Below are positions 18,713 through 31,278 of a stretch of 64,000 bases of DNA, piece after piece; within the stretch, counting starts at the first letter, position 1; each line of letters begins with the position of its first letter. Under the pieces are notes generated by a model. That model was not told where the DNA came from. It saw only the letters and a program-made list of their open reading frames with translations, and made no database searches. The position numbers were made by a program, and so were the translations under genes. This stretch comes from Trichobilharzia szidati (Eukaryota > Platyhelminthes > Trematoda > Strigeidida > Schistosomatidae), in the NCBI GenBank assembly GCA_944472155.2, contig OX235279.1, forward strand, positions 160,664,199 to 160,728,198, given 5' to 3'.

Positions 18713-19895
18713 ATGGTTAACCAAAGTAAAAAGCAACGAACTCAATCCCCTGTAAATCTGATGACTAATTTTAAGTCGTTGATTGCTACATCAAGCAACA
18801 CACTCCCTACAAACGGTTATAGTGAGCCACATAACTCACTTGTATATCGTGAGCGTCGACCTGAAACTGAGGATGAAACTGTACTGACAGCCAGTGTTAG
18901 CACTACTCCCAAAAATTCAGTAGCCTCTGCTCATACAGAAACCCTCCCTACACCTTATGTGCTCATCGAAAAGCTCCAGCCTTCAAGCTCAGTTTCAGTA
19001 CTGTCTTCAGAAATAGAACTTCTAAAGTTGTCTATAGGAGAACTTAAGGCCGAGTTAAGGGAAATAAAAAACAATAAGTCAGTAAATCCTGGAATTTCTG
19101 AAACCAATACCAAAATATCCAAATTATCATATCAGTTCAGCGATATCAGATTGCAGGTCTGTGAACTGACACCCTTAACTATCCTCATGAAAACTGTAGA
19201 CCTTAACAAACTTGACACGGAATCGGTATCTATCTGAGGTGGATAACCTCATTAACTTTGTTACTACAGAAGTAACAAAACGACTCGACGCTAAACTAGG
19301 TGCTATTGTCTACAACGTTCCGGACAATGAGGCACTGAAAAGGGTACAGCGCATCTTACTTAGTGAGGCGAAAATGCCCAACTCCAAGACTAAGTGCTAC
19401 AGGCTGAAGAAGAGTCAACATGAAAAATGTTGTCCTATTCGTTTTCAGTTCGAAACACCGGCTGAGGCCAGAAAATTCATCCACTCCCAACACACCCTAT
19501 CGCAAGCCAGAAATTACAAACTAATAAAGGTTTTGGTGGGCAAGACAGTCATAGAAAGGCGCGTATATAATCATCTCACTGAGTCTAATTGTGGAATAAA
19601 CAATAGGACATTGCAAGCAGCAATTATGCCCAACCCTTTGAGAGGTACCGTAGAATCCACCGCACCACCTCTCTCAAACCACACAGAATTATCCTCTCAG
19701 AGAGCGACACCAACCGAAAGGCCGCTAAAGTATAATCAAATAGCCAATAAATCTATACCGCGTATCACCGTAGATATAGACATGTCACTAATTAATCCCG
19801 GAAAAAGGTCAAAATCCCCCGAAAGTCGACCCTGTCCTCTTTTAGCCATAAGCCCATTGGTAAGAAAAGAAGAATATGACCCCAAATCATGCTAA
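18713..19895 (+). pseudogene. ORF1 of a CR1-like retrotransposon, frameshifted
   Basis: Begins at ATG 18713. The first frame (to 19237) is Ser/Thr/Pro-rich and then forms a Leu/Glu/Lys heptad region at about residues 98-125 (EIELLKLSIGELKAELREIK), a likely coiled coil for ORF1 trimerisation. Near 19212-19237 the reading passes to another frame that continues to 19895. It has a KRLDAKLGAIVYNVPDNEAL segment and CYRLKKSQ then CPIRFQFETPAEARKF, an RRM-like RNA-binding fold typical of CR1-family ORF1, followed by a basic, Pro-rich tail. One frameshift separates two otherwise long frames, so the copy is fairly young. ORF2 remnants follow in the same orientation. Confidence 0.7.
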
Positions 19896-21435
19896 CAACA
19901 ACAATGACAGTATAAATAAGCCCACATTCCCCACGGTCAATAGTATTGGCACCCACAACGTGCGAAATAGCACCATGGCCTACACTGATAACCAACGCCA
20001 AAACAATGCCACCCTTATAATCCGATACAGTTAGTATATCAGAAACGAAGTAACAATATGTTTGGCACACTGGAAAGAGCAAACAAAGAAGAGAACCATG
20101 AGAAGAATGTTGCCATATGATGCAGAATCCAAGAAGCTATCGAATGACACGATATTCGACCGATTCGTCAAGGATGTGGTAAATGATGTGCAAATGACCG
20201 GTTGAGAATATGGTATACCAAATTTAGCTATGTACCATACGTTTTATCAAATAAACATTCCTTTCAGCCTCCTCAGTTTTGTCTTCTTTACAGTATCAGC
20301 ATCTAATTAGATACGATAATTGGGACTCGTACTTTTAGAACGAGTTCTTAGAGGCAATTCTTAACAATTTTTATCACATCATTGACTCAATTCATGACGT
20401 CATTGCACCTGAGAAGATTCTTAGCTTCAAATTCCCCCGAAGCGATTATATTCCAACATCGTTATGGAAAAGTCTACGAGAGCACTGAATAAAATACTGC
20501 AAATTTCATGGCTTATCATCACTAATTGCTATTGCGTCCCTTCTCAATAGAATTGAAGAGTTGAGAGATATTGGCCTCAAGAACAAAGAAATCCAAGCCA
20601 TTCAGCCACCGCATAACCCAGAAGAAATAGCCAAACTTTCAAAAGCAAGTTAACAAACTCCGAAACCGCCTACCCAAAAATAATATACTTAGATGGCATT
20701 GCTTACGAGAATACTGAGGTGATATGTCAACAGTTTAGCAAGCACTTCGCCAGATTATACATCTCAGAGAACGACCAGGTCGTGGATTTCCCATGTGAGA
20801 CAGACGAATGTATAAGTGATATACTTTTCACCACACAGGAGATCGATAAAGCTATCGCAAATCTCAAGTTCAGTAACACTATTCGTCCAGACAATATATC
20901 TTCCATTCCACTGAAAAACGGTGGTAATGACATGAATTTACACCTACTCAATTTATACGCAATTTCATTTAGCGATGGGACATACCTTTCCATCTAGAAG
21001 AAGTTTTACATTGTACTCATCCATAAACACTGGTCTGTAACCGATATCAACAACTAACGCCCCATCAACATAACGTCCGTAGTTTCACGTGTAACGGAAA
21101 AGATAGCAAAGATTCCGATCATTCATTACTTGCTCTCAAATGACCTACTATCCCCATCCCAGTAAGGTTTCTTAAGTAGAAGTTAGTGCATTACTTGTTA
21201 CTCAGATTATTTTGACCACATTACACAATTCATTGATAATGGGCGTTCAGTAATAACATTATTTCTCGACGTTAGCAAAGTCTTTGATGACTTGCAGACA
21301 GCTCTCACCACACTCATATACATGTATGCATGCACCGGTGTACTTGGTGACCTAATGGGGAGCATTTGTCATGAAAGCTATTAATGTGCAGCATACTGAT
21401 ACAAGTATAAAACTTGGGCACCGTGGTAGGGCATA
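19896..21435 (+). pseudogene. ORF2 (reverse transcriptase) remnant of the same CR1-like element
   Basis: Endonuclease sequence is missing or unrecognisable; after about 20340 fragments of the linker and reverse transcriptase appear in shifted frames. At 20719-20997 there is a block with FTTQEIDKAIANLKFS and Pro-Asp-Asn-Ile-Ser, the usual start of CR1 RT. Near 21000-21110 a Trp-Lys-Lys...Ile-His-Lys segment and RPINITSVVSRVTEKIAK follow. Near 21170-21300 a Gly-Phe-Leu-Ser-Arg-Ser block leads to LFLDVSKVFDDL, holding the first catalytic Asp (family Phe-Leu-Asp-x-Ser-Lys-Ala-Phe-Asp). The second catalytic box (Ala-Asp-Asp) was not found. The sequence runs into an inverted repeat at 21436. Confidence 0.65.
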
Positions 21436-21661
21436 ACTCCATTATGGATAAGATTTTATTTTGATAAATCACACAGTGTTGTACAGTAATATTGACTGAC
21501 GACGTCTCGAGCATAAACTATTGCTCATAATCATATTATATTGCTCATAATCATAACTTGATATGATTATGAGCAATAGTTTATGCTAGAAACGTCATCA
21601 GTTAATATAACTGTACAACACTGTGTGATTTATCAAAATAAAATCTTATCCATAATGGAGT
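21436..21661. repeat. long inverted repeat with arms of about 100 bp
   Basis: The left arm from 21436 (ACTCCATTATGGATAAGATT) to about 21536 is the near-exact reverse complement of 21561-21661. The roughly 24-base spacer repeats TTGCTCATAATCAT. Small differences lie around 21490-21512 (such as CGACGTCTCGAGC against GCTAGAAACGTC). A GTGCAGCATACTG sequence lies both before the left arm (21388) and at the end of the right arm (21660), suggesting a local fold-back copying event inside the CR1-like ORF2. Confidence 0.9.
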
Positions 21662-23764
21662 GCAGCATACTGTATGATTGGGACAGGCTCAAAGCAATGC
21701 AGTGCTACAACTGAAGCAATTGCAAGAAAATTTCAGAGCTTAACATCGAAAAAGGGGGAGGGGGAGCATGTTGATCAGCAGATATCGTGGTGGTCACAGA
21801 TGTGAATCGCTCGTATCTGTAGGACAGCAACATGCATTTTTGACAGCTCGAGAATTATACACGAGTCTACATCCTTAACAGAAAACAATAAAGTTTGTTC
21901 AGATCTACATTCTAAATTTAAAAAATGCTTTCGCTTCCACCATCTACAAACCTGTTCAGCTTCTTACCAAGATGCTACCCCATGGGCACTACAGAAATTC
22001 GCGAGACATCTTACATGTCAGCTTGTCCTATGGGTTCTAACCTTTCAAATCTTTGAACTCAACTCTCGCTGAAATATCACTTTTCTTCTTCACGATAATC
22101 TTCTTATTTACGCAATGTTATACTCTATTTTGTCTTAACCACCTAGGCCTCTATTGAAGCTCAAACTTATTCTCTGCTCATAATTGTTGCTTGCGTGAAG
22201 TTTGGTTGCTTTGATAAGGAAAACAACAACACCGATATTTGAGCAATGCTATATTTTCATCGAAAACACCATAGTTTCTATGTTCAGACCAATATGATTA
22301 GCATAATCATTGCAAATGTGTATTACCATTCCAAAGAGTCTCTAGCTCCTTCTCGTATATACCTTGTCAATGTACTTCCAATGACGTACCATCCATAATT
22401 GTATTTTAAACCGTTTTTCAGTTTCCCAAGACGTTCTTCTCTTCCTAAAATAGCCTTTAATCATATGGTGGCATTACACTTACCCAAATGTAGGCTGTTA
22501 ACTGGTTGACCACAACTATCAGCAGGAGGCGGAATGTAATCCCAATCGCCAATCATGATCTGAAACAGAGAGCAAAGTGCACATTGGCAGGTCGATCACA
22601 CAAGCGCCGCGTGCTAGTAAGGACGAAGACTCAAGGTCAATCATGATGCAATTATGTGAGAGAGAAAAGGCATTCCTATTAGTCATCCGTTGCATTGTCT
22701 TGAGCGACCGTTCCCTGCACGCTAAGTAGCCAACGTGAAATTAGACGAGCATAGTTTAAACATTGAAAAGTCACCGAATTCGCCATACCTTAGAGGAACA
22801 AACTTTGGGTTTGCGCTCAACCTTGGTGGTAATCTCAGTGACGAGTTTACAATTTAACATTTATATGAACCCGTTCAGAGTGCCTGTACGATAGTCCGAC
22901 AATTTAAACTTTTGATAAAGTAGTAATTTACGATACTTCAGGATTGTAATTTATGAAGTAACTGATCGTGACTGTAAAAATGGCATCCTATTAATGTTAA
23001 CTTCCCCGTTTATACGAAATATGAATTATTATTATAGACAGTTCTGGACAGGCACTACGGTGCTTCCTCATATGAAACCCATGAAGCACTGACAACCACT
23101 GGTGGTTCCATTTTTATCCGAGAGTTTGTCGCTTATGTGAACCATTTTAGCTGACGCAGCCAATACTTGGCCACTTGATGGCTCCAAAAGAACTACAGAC
23201 AGCGTGGAGGGCTTGAATGGCTCATTCACGTATATTTCAGGTTTCTATGAAACATGGGGACACATCATCAGTTTCAGTCAGTTTGCCTCGCCTTAATTTG
23301 TGTAATTTTTCGGTTTTTCCGATTCTCTCCTATTTCCTTCATATGCTTCTTTCATTAGATTCGTTCTGTCCACTCATTTTCCCGGTTTAGTCTGTGTGCT
23401 CTTAATATCTCGCTTTCCAATGCTTTGATCGGTTCGAAAGGCTGCAGCTGAAACATCCAGAAGTGACACCATTCTGAGGTAAACTAAGGTTTCCTATTAG
23501 TAAAAGTGTGCCCCCGCTAACTGAACTCAACAGAGCTACAGCAGCCTAGGGGTGAACCTTCCGTAACAAAGATCAAAAGCTGTTTATTGATACCAAGAGA
23601 CGACGTTCACGGGTTTATACAGTACTGGTGCCACGGTAAGGACAAGATACAGCCAAAGCGTCTAGTCACATCTCAACCACTGTGAACAAGTATCGTTCGC
23701 ATGAACAATGCACCAATGGATATAATAACCATAGTGATAGACATCCAGACATGGTGTGTTTGTG
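21662..23764. other. no gene recognised
   Basis: About 2.1 kb. The first 200 bases may hold further CR1 ORF2 debris. A GGGGGAGGGGGAG run lies near 21753. The rest has no supported exon or named repeat. Confidence 0.3.
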
Positions 23765-24075
23765 CGAAACAGACAATGCGTTCCAACGGAATATTATTCC
23801 CACAGTAAGAATCACTGTATTTGTTGGTGTCAAAGTCGGAATAGTATTCCAACAGTTCAATAGTGCCTAAGCAACAGAACACGTATATATTTGAACATTC
23901 CATTTCTTGTCGTTTGTTGTAAACCAAAATCACACGCTCAGCGGCTGGTTAGGGAATATAAACCGTATAGAAACAAACAGCTGTTCGATCACTTGAAAAT
24001 ATACCTTTGCTTCCGTGTCTTGCCTTCTGTTGCTACAGTTGTGGCTTTAGAACACACACTATTCCAACCTTGAGG
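23765..24075 (+). repeat. dispersed repeat, copy 1 (shared with 52825-53100)
   Basis: Shares CAACGGAATATTATTC, a TTTC(A)TGTCGTTT...GTAAACCAAAAT block, CACGCTCA, GATCACTTGAAAATATACC and TTCCGTGTCTTGCCTTCTG with 52825-53100 in the same order and strand. Family unknown. The second copy lies just 5' of RTE remnants. Confidence 0.8.
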
Positions 24076-25467
24076 ATCAGTCATCTGCTGCCTCCTGTGA
24101 ACCAACGCAATACCCCCGAGTTTTATAGTTTCAAGTGTGCAACAAATAATTTATAGCTAATAGCACCTAAAATGAGCTCATTCGCTATTGACGTTAAAAT
24201 GGGGAACCTCATAGTGGTGGCCAATCCTAACGTGATATCCCGGTGGCGTTATATGGACAATCTACGAGCAGAAAGGACTGACCAATGAATAAAAGTGACT
24301 TGAGATCATCTTTTCCTCCATCTTCGCAAGAGAATGCAGAATCTCAGTGCTCTTACTATGGCGTCAGTGTGCATGAACAGGCCGCAGTGAAACAGACAGG
24401 ATGTTTGAAGCCATTTTATTAGTTATAGGAACTAACATTCATGTGTCCTCTTACTAGAACAATACATATCATTCAAAAAATAGTGCAAATCATTGAACCT
24501 GTCAACCAAACTATGGTGTCTGTCTCGTGTGAAGACTTCTTTCATTGTTTCAAAGGTTCAGACGGTTGGTTTCTTAGCACAGACTAACAGAGCAGTGTCA
24601 ATTTATTGTTGCATAACGGAGCCATCATCAGAGCTGGGTGCTGATCTCAATTTTCACCTAGTTTTCTGCTGGTTACTGTACTCTACCGATAATCAACCAT
24701 ATCCTCAGACACTAATCAGATATGTACCATATCCGAGCATGGCTGCAAGCTGTTTTGTAGAAGTCAGTATTCTAACAAAAACAAAGTTCAGTAAAAACAG
24801 AAATGAGTCTAATGTGTCATTAAAAATGAATTCGGCCATACGATCACCAAAATGATAATTAACATTTGCAATATGTAATCTTAAGCACGCTGTTATCACT
24901 ATCAAAACTATGCTATTTGTTATGAAAGTGTAATGTAATACGAGCAGGCTGCTTTTATTTCTGCAAAACTAGACATTAAAGGGGCAGAGAATGCAAGTGA
25001 AAAAGAGAGTCAACTTCAGGATGTGGTTGGATAGATGAGATCCATTGTAGTATACATCGGCACCCAAGTTAAATCATCATGGTTTCATTATAAGTGACAT
25101 TCAAAGATCCGGCGAAGAAGAACATGCCGACTTGTAAAGTGTTTCTCAGGTCCTGTAGAAAAGGATTTGAGCTGACTTTTAAACTTCGAGTCGTCATAAT
25201 GCATACTGATGTCCTACATATTACGCGGTGCCATTAATAAAGCATAGCACAACCTAATGGGCGTAACGCTTGATTCACTGCACACCAACGTACATAGAGA
25301 AAATGGAATATTCTTATAGGAAGGACTTGTTTGGCGGGTGTTTAAGATATGGATTTGAAGGTTACTAAAAGGTTTCTGTCCAAAGAGCTTACTTAGGCTT
25401 AACACTTAGCGACATTTTTCACGGGTGGAAACAAACATAGCTATAATAATAAAGCTTCATTTGAGAC
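24076..25467. other. no gene recognised
   Basis: Open stretches such as 24493-24855 lack family motifs and splice support. Confidence 0.3.
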
Positions 25468-26425
25468 GTGCGAACACAAAACACAGAGATTTCTAGCTTA
25501 TTTAATTCCAAAATGCGACAAACAGCGGGCAATGAGGAAACAGGCATAAAATGGACTCACACAGAAAACTTGGAGGATCTGGACTTCGCCGATGATATAT
25601 GTCTGATTTCCCACAAACTGGAAGATATGCAAGTGAAAAGCAACAAGTTGGCAGAACAAGCATCAAAGATAAGAGGGACTTCAGGTGAACATAGAGAAAA
25701 CAGAGGTGATGAAGATTCCTGGGCAACATCACCAACAGCAACAACAACAACAGACAACGATCAGCATAAATGGGAGGAACCTGAAAGAAACAACCTCTTT
25801 TACCTACCGACCTGGGAAGCACCGTTTCAACTACAGGCGGACGGAGCTGACGAGGATATCAAAGCAAGAATCGGAAGAGCAAGACAAGCTTTCACTACTC
25901 TCAAGTCTGTGTGGAGGTCAACAGCACTCAGCATGAAAAACAAGATCCAGATTTTCAACTCCAATGTGAAGTCAGTGCTACTATACGGATAAGAGACTTG
26001 GCGCGTCATAAAGAGGATCTCAAACAAACTACAGACCTTCATCAACAGCTGTTTTCGCTCAATACTTCACTCAAGATCAGATGGCCGGCCAGAAAAGATC
26101 AGCAATAGTGAGGGATCTCTGGGAGCGAACCAACCAGGAACCGATTGTGCAACAAATAGGCAGGAAGAAATGGAGATGGATTGGCCATACTCTGAGAAGA
26201 CAAACCATCAAGTGACATCACTAGACAAGCCAACACTCGAGTGGAACCCGAAAGGGAAGCGGCGAGTTGGTCGTCGGTGCAAGGGTGACTTGGAGGAGGT
26301 GATCTGAAGAGGAGATGAAGACGTGTGGGCATACTTGGAGCCAGGTGTAGACTCTAGCAGAGAACCGAACGCAATGGAGACGCACGGCTGAAGCCCTATG
26401 TTCCTCTGGGAATTAAAGGAAACAA
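25468..26425 (+). mobile_element. SR2-like RTE retrotransposon, 3' third (plus strand)
   Basis: Plus-strand reading gives the RTE ORF2 C-terminal order. ENLEDLDFADDICLISHKLED (about 25563-25625) holds the Phe-Ala-Asp-Asp active-site box intact. A shifted frame gives VNIEKTEVMKIP-type sequence, followed by INGRNLKETTSFTY and AFTTLKSVWRSTALSMKNKI, the helix before SVLLYGSETWR. Further frames give a Leu-Gln-Thr-Phe-Ile-Asn segment and a Trp-Arg-Trp-Ile-Gly-His-Thr-Leu block near 26170. The 3' end has the GAAGCCCTATGTTCCTCTGGGAA tail near 26390-26415, shared by other RTE copies and by a SINE in this window. Several frameshifts make it inactive. The 5' half of the element is missing. Confidence 0.85.
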
Positions 26426-27747
26426 TAATAATTCCAAAATATTTCTGCTTTAAACCGGATTTACATGTAAAGTAATAACCTGAAGTATATCATAGGACAC
26501 AGTGCTGTTCCATATGAAGAAAGAAACAAATCAGTGAACTATTACTTCCTTTCCTTCAAGAATTGTACTGTTGCGTCGAAAGCCAATTAATTAGGTGCGC
26601 GGGTACATGTAGTGATCACTCTATATAATTGCACGATTAAAACCATAAGAATTATAGAAGGTCTTAGGTATTCGGGTGGGTGGAAACACTCGTAGCCCAG
26701 TAGTTTGAGCAGCGTCTAACCTACTGATGACATTTTGGTGTGGTTGTGTTCTCTGAGCTGGATGGTTTGGTTGAGAAGCTTTCATTGCTCTGATGAGCAA
26801 CATCTTCAGCGAATACTTCGATGTGAATACACTGAATGCAAGACTTCAACAAGACACTTCTCTGAGCACTTGCAAACGACTCACATCAACTAGCAGTGCT
26901 TCTTGATCAAATGATCATTCTGATTAAAACACCAGACAGTCACTTAATTCCATTGGAGTCGAGCTGCTTATCAGTGGCTGGCTGGGATCGCGGTAGTTCG
27001 GCTCTGTGATCCAAATAGGACTGGACATGCTGCTGATGGGTTCAGGCCCAAAAGAGATAAAGGGCTGTCCATTGTTTGGGTAGTTTGGATAATTTGGTCA
27101 GCGAACACTACAAGTTGATCTGAGTGGTGTCCAACTATTCATGTCAATGAGTCAGCATACACAGCATTAGGTGAAATATATCATTTTTCTTCAGTAAGTC
27201 CATGGAGTCCTTAAGCCGACAAGGTTCAGATACCACCCTGATTCCAATCCAATTATGAATTCTACGCAAGATCCATGATTTTCTTTCATTCCATTTTTCT
27301 GATCGGAAATAGTAAGGTGTGAGTCTGACTGAAGGGCGTAATGGTGCAGCAGCTCATGACGAACACACAAAATCAAATACTCAGCAGGAACTATACACCT
27401 GTTTGAAATATCAGGTAGCATGGTAATATTTAGGGTTTTTCAGAGACAGTGCAAGCAGTAAATTGTGTTCCCAATGTCGACTGTAAACGGGAAGGAAATA
27501 AGGTAACTCAGCCTGATTCATTACAAATGTTGAGGGACTGTCAAGTGAATGCAGCTTATATCCCCATCAACAAACAGCACATCCTCACAATGATAAACTG
27601 ATGTACCACATCTATTCGCATTCAACACAGCTACAGCAATGAAGGGAATAAGTCATATTGGATTCTACATTCTATTCCAAAGTGACAAGAAGCGGTTCTC
27701 AAATAGTCACATGGTTTATGCAAGCTCGCCAAAATAACATTGGATAT
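26426..27747. other. no gene recognised
   Basis: AT-rich; a block at 26690-26830 (GCTCTGATGAGCAACATCTTC and neighbours) looks repeat-like, but no second copy was found in the window. Confidence 0.3.
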
Positions 27748-28360
27748 TGGATGATTGCCGTCTCTGGAACGCTTTACCGGCGGCCGTAACTACAGCGCCA
27801 TCTGTGGAGACTTTTAAGCGGAAGTTGGACAATCATGCAGAAATGCATTGTTTGTGTCTCAATGGCTCATCCTCTTAAAATTTGAAACCACAGTGTCAAT
27901 GGATAAGCATACAAGCTAAATCCCCACGACCCGTCCTGTCTTCTCCCACGGTACCGACTACTCTATCCTTTCTTTCTTTCTTCATTATTTCACCTTTATT
28001 ATTTCACTTATCTCAACCTATATCATCTACACTACAACCTATTATTATTCTATTTTTATGACTACACCGAATGACCAACGGGTGTTAGGTCAAACTCCAT
28101 TCACGGCAGCAGTTGAGTCCTAACATACTGCACACTACAAACCACAATCATGACAAATCCTCGCACCACTCCTCTTGGAGTCTACCAGAACTAAAGCAGT
28201 CGAGTGGCGGGATTTACTACGCATAAGTTCATCGAAGATCTGGAACCTCTATCTTACAATCAAGAAGCGAGCTCAAAGAAATCACTGGTTTATACTAGCT
28301 CGTAATCAGGATATTGGATATTGGAGTGATTACCGCGTCTTACGAAAATGTCGCTAATAT
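27748..28360 (+). mobile_element. CR1-like ORF2 C-terminal tail with 3' UTR
   Basis: The frame at 27748-27879 reads CRLWNALPAAVTTAPSVETF and then a Lys-Arg-Lys-Leu-Asp helix before a TAA, the standard ORF2 terminus of this LINE group (compare WNSLPDLVVTAPSVNAF at 31174). The following 450 bases are presumably its 3' UTR. The region upstream is shifted and not clearly coding. Confidence 0.55.
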
Positions 28361-28854
28361 TGCGTATGTGACGGACTGAAGTCGTTCTCGTCCTTCTTAG
28401 TGCCCATTTCGAATTTCCGCATCTTTTTATCATTTTTTTATTAATATGTACATTGAGCGCCCTTATTGGCCAAGTTTAATTATAGCGACCAAAGCGGGAG
28501 GGCTCAGCAAGGATCTTACAAGTAGTTGATCTGATTAATCGGGATACCCTTTATTAGTTACTGTTACTTTTTGAAGATGGGATAGACTATTCAAAATGTT
28601 AAGTGGATGGTCTTCAAGCCTATTAGAAATTTTTTGGGACTGAGAATATTCGGCGACGTTAAAGTATCAAAGCCAAAGTCAAGGTTTTTCGAAGTTGACC
28701 TTCAAGAACGGATCAGACACAGGGGATGCAATGCAATGTCATTACAAATCAATTCATGCCTCGCTTTATGCACTTGGAGAGGGAAGATACAGTATTCTAC
28801 TCATTTACTAGATACATTTTTCTTCAAATTTATACTGTTAGATAGGGTTATGAC

Positions 28855-28955
28855 TTTTAAGATTTAGGTTTAGGATCTAGGATTGAAGTCAGGATTAGGG
28901 TTAAATTTAAAGTTAGGATTTATGATTATGGTTAGATTTAGGAGTAGGTTACAGA
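28855..28955 (+). repeat. imperfect TTAGG(G)-like repeat cluster
   Basis: Repeated TTTAGG, TTAGG, GATTAGGGTTA and GTTAGGATT motifs about every 6-12 bases. It resembles a decayed interstitial telomere-like tract (schistosome telomeres are TTAGGG) but also fits a simple AT-rich minisatellite. Confidence 0.5.
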
Positions 28956-29901
28956 ATAGTGTCAGAAATATCAATGGATCTCAAATTACCACAACCCATA
29001 AGTCATGCTACAGTCACCTTTATAAATGGATATGTCGCTCATGGTATGATCTCTTTATAGACCACCTGTGTGGTGAGTCGGAGACATTCTTACAATACAT
29101 AAGCCACATCCGTACAGAGTATTCTCATATTTGCAATATTTTTTAGTGTATTTTTCAACGATTATGCGACAATTCTGCATCTGAATTTTGATTGGTTGTT
29201 CAGGGTCACTGTGGTTTTGGCTATGATAGTCTAACTTTGCCGAGAACGCCATGAAAACCTCCCGGAATACTTTTGTGTCTTAAGGGACCCTGGAGGCATA
29301 TCAATGCATTTCTCTCAAATTTTCACATTAGGTTACAAAATTAAGTGTATGTGTATAATAGTAGTATGTTGTTATGCCTGATGGTTTGTCGTTCTGCGTA
29401 TTTTTCCTGTTTTCTCTTCTAGATTACCATACTGCCTGAGTTAATTGACACCAGCTTTACCAAGTGTTTTAACGGCTGCACTTTAAACAAGAGGTAATCT
29501 GTTAGTGGACGGTGCACTGGTTTTAGTGGTTGGCCTTTCCTTTCTACACCGAGATTCAATGATCATTAAAGTTAGTTAGCATTCTGTTTTTAATCATTTG
29601 TATACGTGTCTGAATAAGATAATTATATGTCTGGTAACCTTCATGTTTTTGAACAGTACTGAACTTCTGAATTCGGTAGTTTGCCTGAATCTTTTACCTG
29701 AACCTACTGAGTTTCAGTTCCTCATTTCTTATATTCAACAGTATAATGTAAAGCCAGAGTGCTAACCAGGCTTTCTTAGAAGCTAATGTTTAAATCCTAG
29801 AAAGGCATTTCCTTCCACCACTTAAATAATTAGGCTGGTCTCATTGTAGTGAAAAGTACTTTAAAGTCTCGGAAACATCTGAAGTTCATCCTAACACTGC
29901 C
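28956..29901. other. no gene recognised
   Basis: Probably the 5' flank or truncated 5' part of the LINE that follows; no endonuclease motif seen. Confidence 0.3.
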
Positions 29902-31278
29902 TTGGCGGATATAACACACATTCCATTTACGGTTATTTTTCAAATGTTTCTGACTCAGGTTAGGCTGCCCAGGGACTGCAAAGATGCTTTTATCAGCCCC
30001 ATCTTCAAAGTTGGAAACAGAAAGTTAATATCTCACTACCGGCCTATAAGTCTGACCTGCATTATAGCAAAGGTATTGGAAACACACCTAAGGGATCAGC
30101 TCTTAGCTAATATGGAGAAACATGGCTTACTGGCAGTGGAACAGCATGGATTCCGACCAGGACGATCCTACCTGACAAACTTACTGTTAGCTAGGGAAGA
30201 TTGGGTCGAGGCCAGGGATAAGAACCATCTACTGGACGTTGTCTTTATCGATCTTAGTAAAGCATTCGATGAGGTATCCCATTTAAGTCTTCTTAGTAAA
30301 CTCAAACGTTTTGGATTTGACCAACACTTATGTGAGTTGTTTAGCGATTACCTGATGGATAAAAGGTAGAAGGTAAGGGTTAATGGTGTACTGTCAGGTC
30401 GGAAAGTAGTACTCAGTGGAGTACCTCAGGGAACTCTACTTGGCCTCCTGCTATTCCTATTATACGCAAAATGAAGTGCCAAAAATTCTTACCTCATCTT
30501 CGTTACTATTCGCGGATGATATTAAGAAATGGAAAACCGTAAATAGTGACGATGATAGGTTGGTACTACAAAACGATCTGGATAAATTAGCTGAATGGGC
30601 TAACCTCTGGAGTCTGGAAGTTAATTCCAAGAACAACACGGTAATGCACCTAGGTCAGAAGTCTTACACGTCGCACTCCCAAGGACACACTGAACTGCCA
30701 TATATTAAGGGACAAAAGTTCTTGGGAATTATTGTAAGCCATGACTTGAAAACAATGGCAAATTGTAATGGAGCCGCAGCTAAGGCCTTTCGAATGCTAT
30801 GGGTACTTCGAAGGGCTTTCAAACGATTAGACGAGGGTATGTTCCAAGTACTCTATACAACATATGTCAGACCTCGTCTAGAATACTGCATACAAGCGGC
30901 GAGTCCATGCTTTGAAAAGGAGGCACATATCCTGTAAAGAATACAGAGGGTAGGAACCAAATTAGAGAGATAAGAGAATGGAGAATCTAAATCTCTTCCC
31001 ATTATCATCCTGAAGGTGGAGAGGCAACTTAATTTTGGCTTACCGTATATGAAAGAGTGATCCAATTCTCTCCCTTTAGGATATATTTACGGGGTCACCA
31101 CAAGGTGCTCAAACCGAGGTCGAACAAAATACGTGTGGAGTTTAGATTTTCTCACAGAGTGGTCAACGGCTGGAACTCCTTACCTGATTTGGTAGTAACA
31201 GCTCCATCGGTTAACGCTTTCAAAGAGAAACTAGATCTTTGCAGAGATATATATCGCAAGGATTACCATAGGCAATAA
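29902..31278 (+). pseudogene. CR1/jockey-like reverse transcriptase, nearly continuous
   Basis: The frame at 29902-30369 covers RT motifs in order: VFLTQVRLPRDCKDAF-type entry, ISHYRPISLTCIIAKVLE, EQHGFRPGRSYLTNLL, and VVFIDLSKAFDEVSHLSLL with the first catalytic Asp. A TAG at 30367 and a frameshift near 30420-30470 (GVPQGTLLGLL region) interrupt it. The frame at 30416-30937 then holds SSLLFADDIKKWK, with the catalytic Ala-Asp-Asp intact, LDKLAEWANLWSLEVN, and VRPRLEYCIQAASPCF. Another shift leads to 31057-31278, ending in WNSLPDLVVTAPSVNAFKEK and TAA. The order is complete from palm to thumb. No endonuclease precedes it, so the copy is 5'-truncated. Confidence 0.85.

Noticed and set aside
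24493..24855. 120-codon open frame
   Set aside because: No ATG-supported start with context, no splice-flanked exon, no homology recognised.
26690..26830. Possible hammerhead (CTGATGAG near 26795)
   Set aside because: No GAAA with stem II pairing follows at the right distance.
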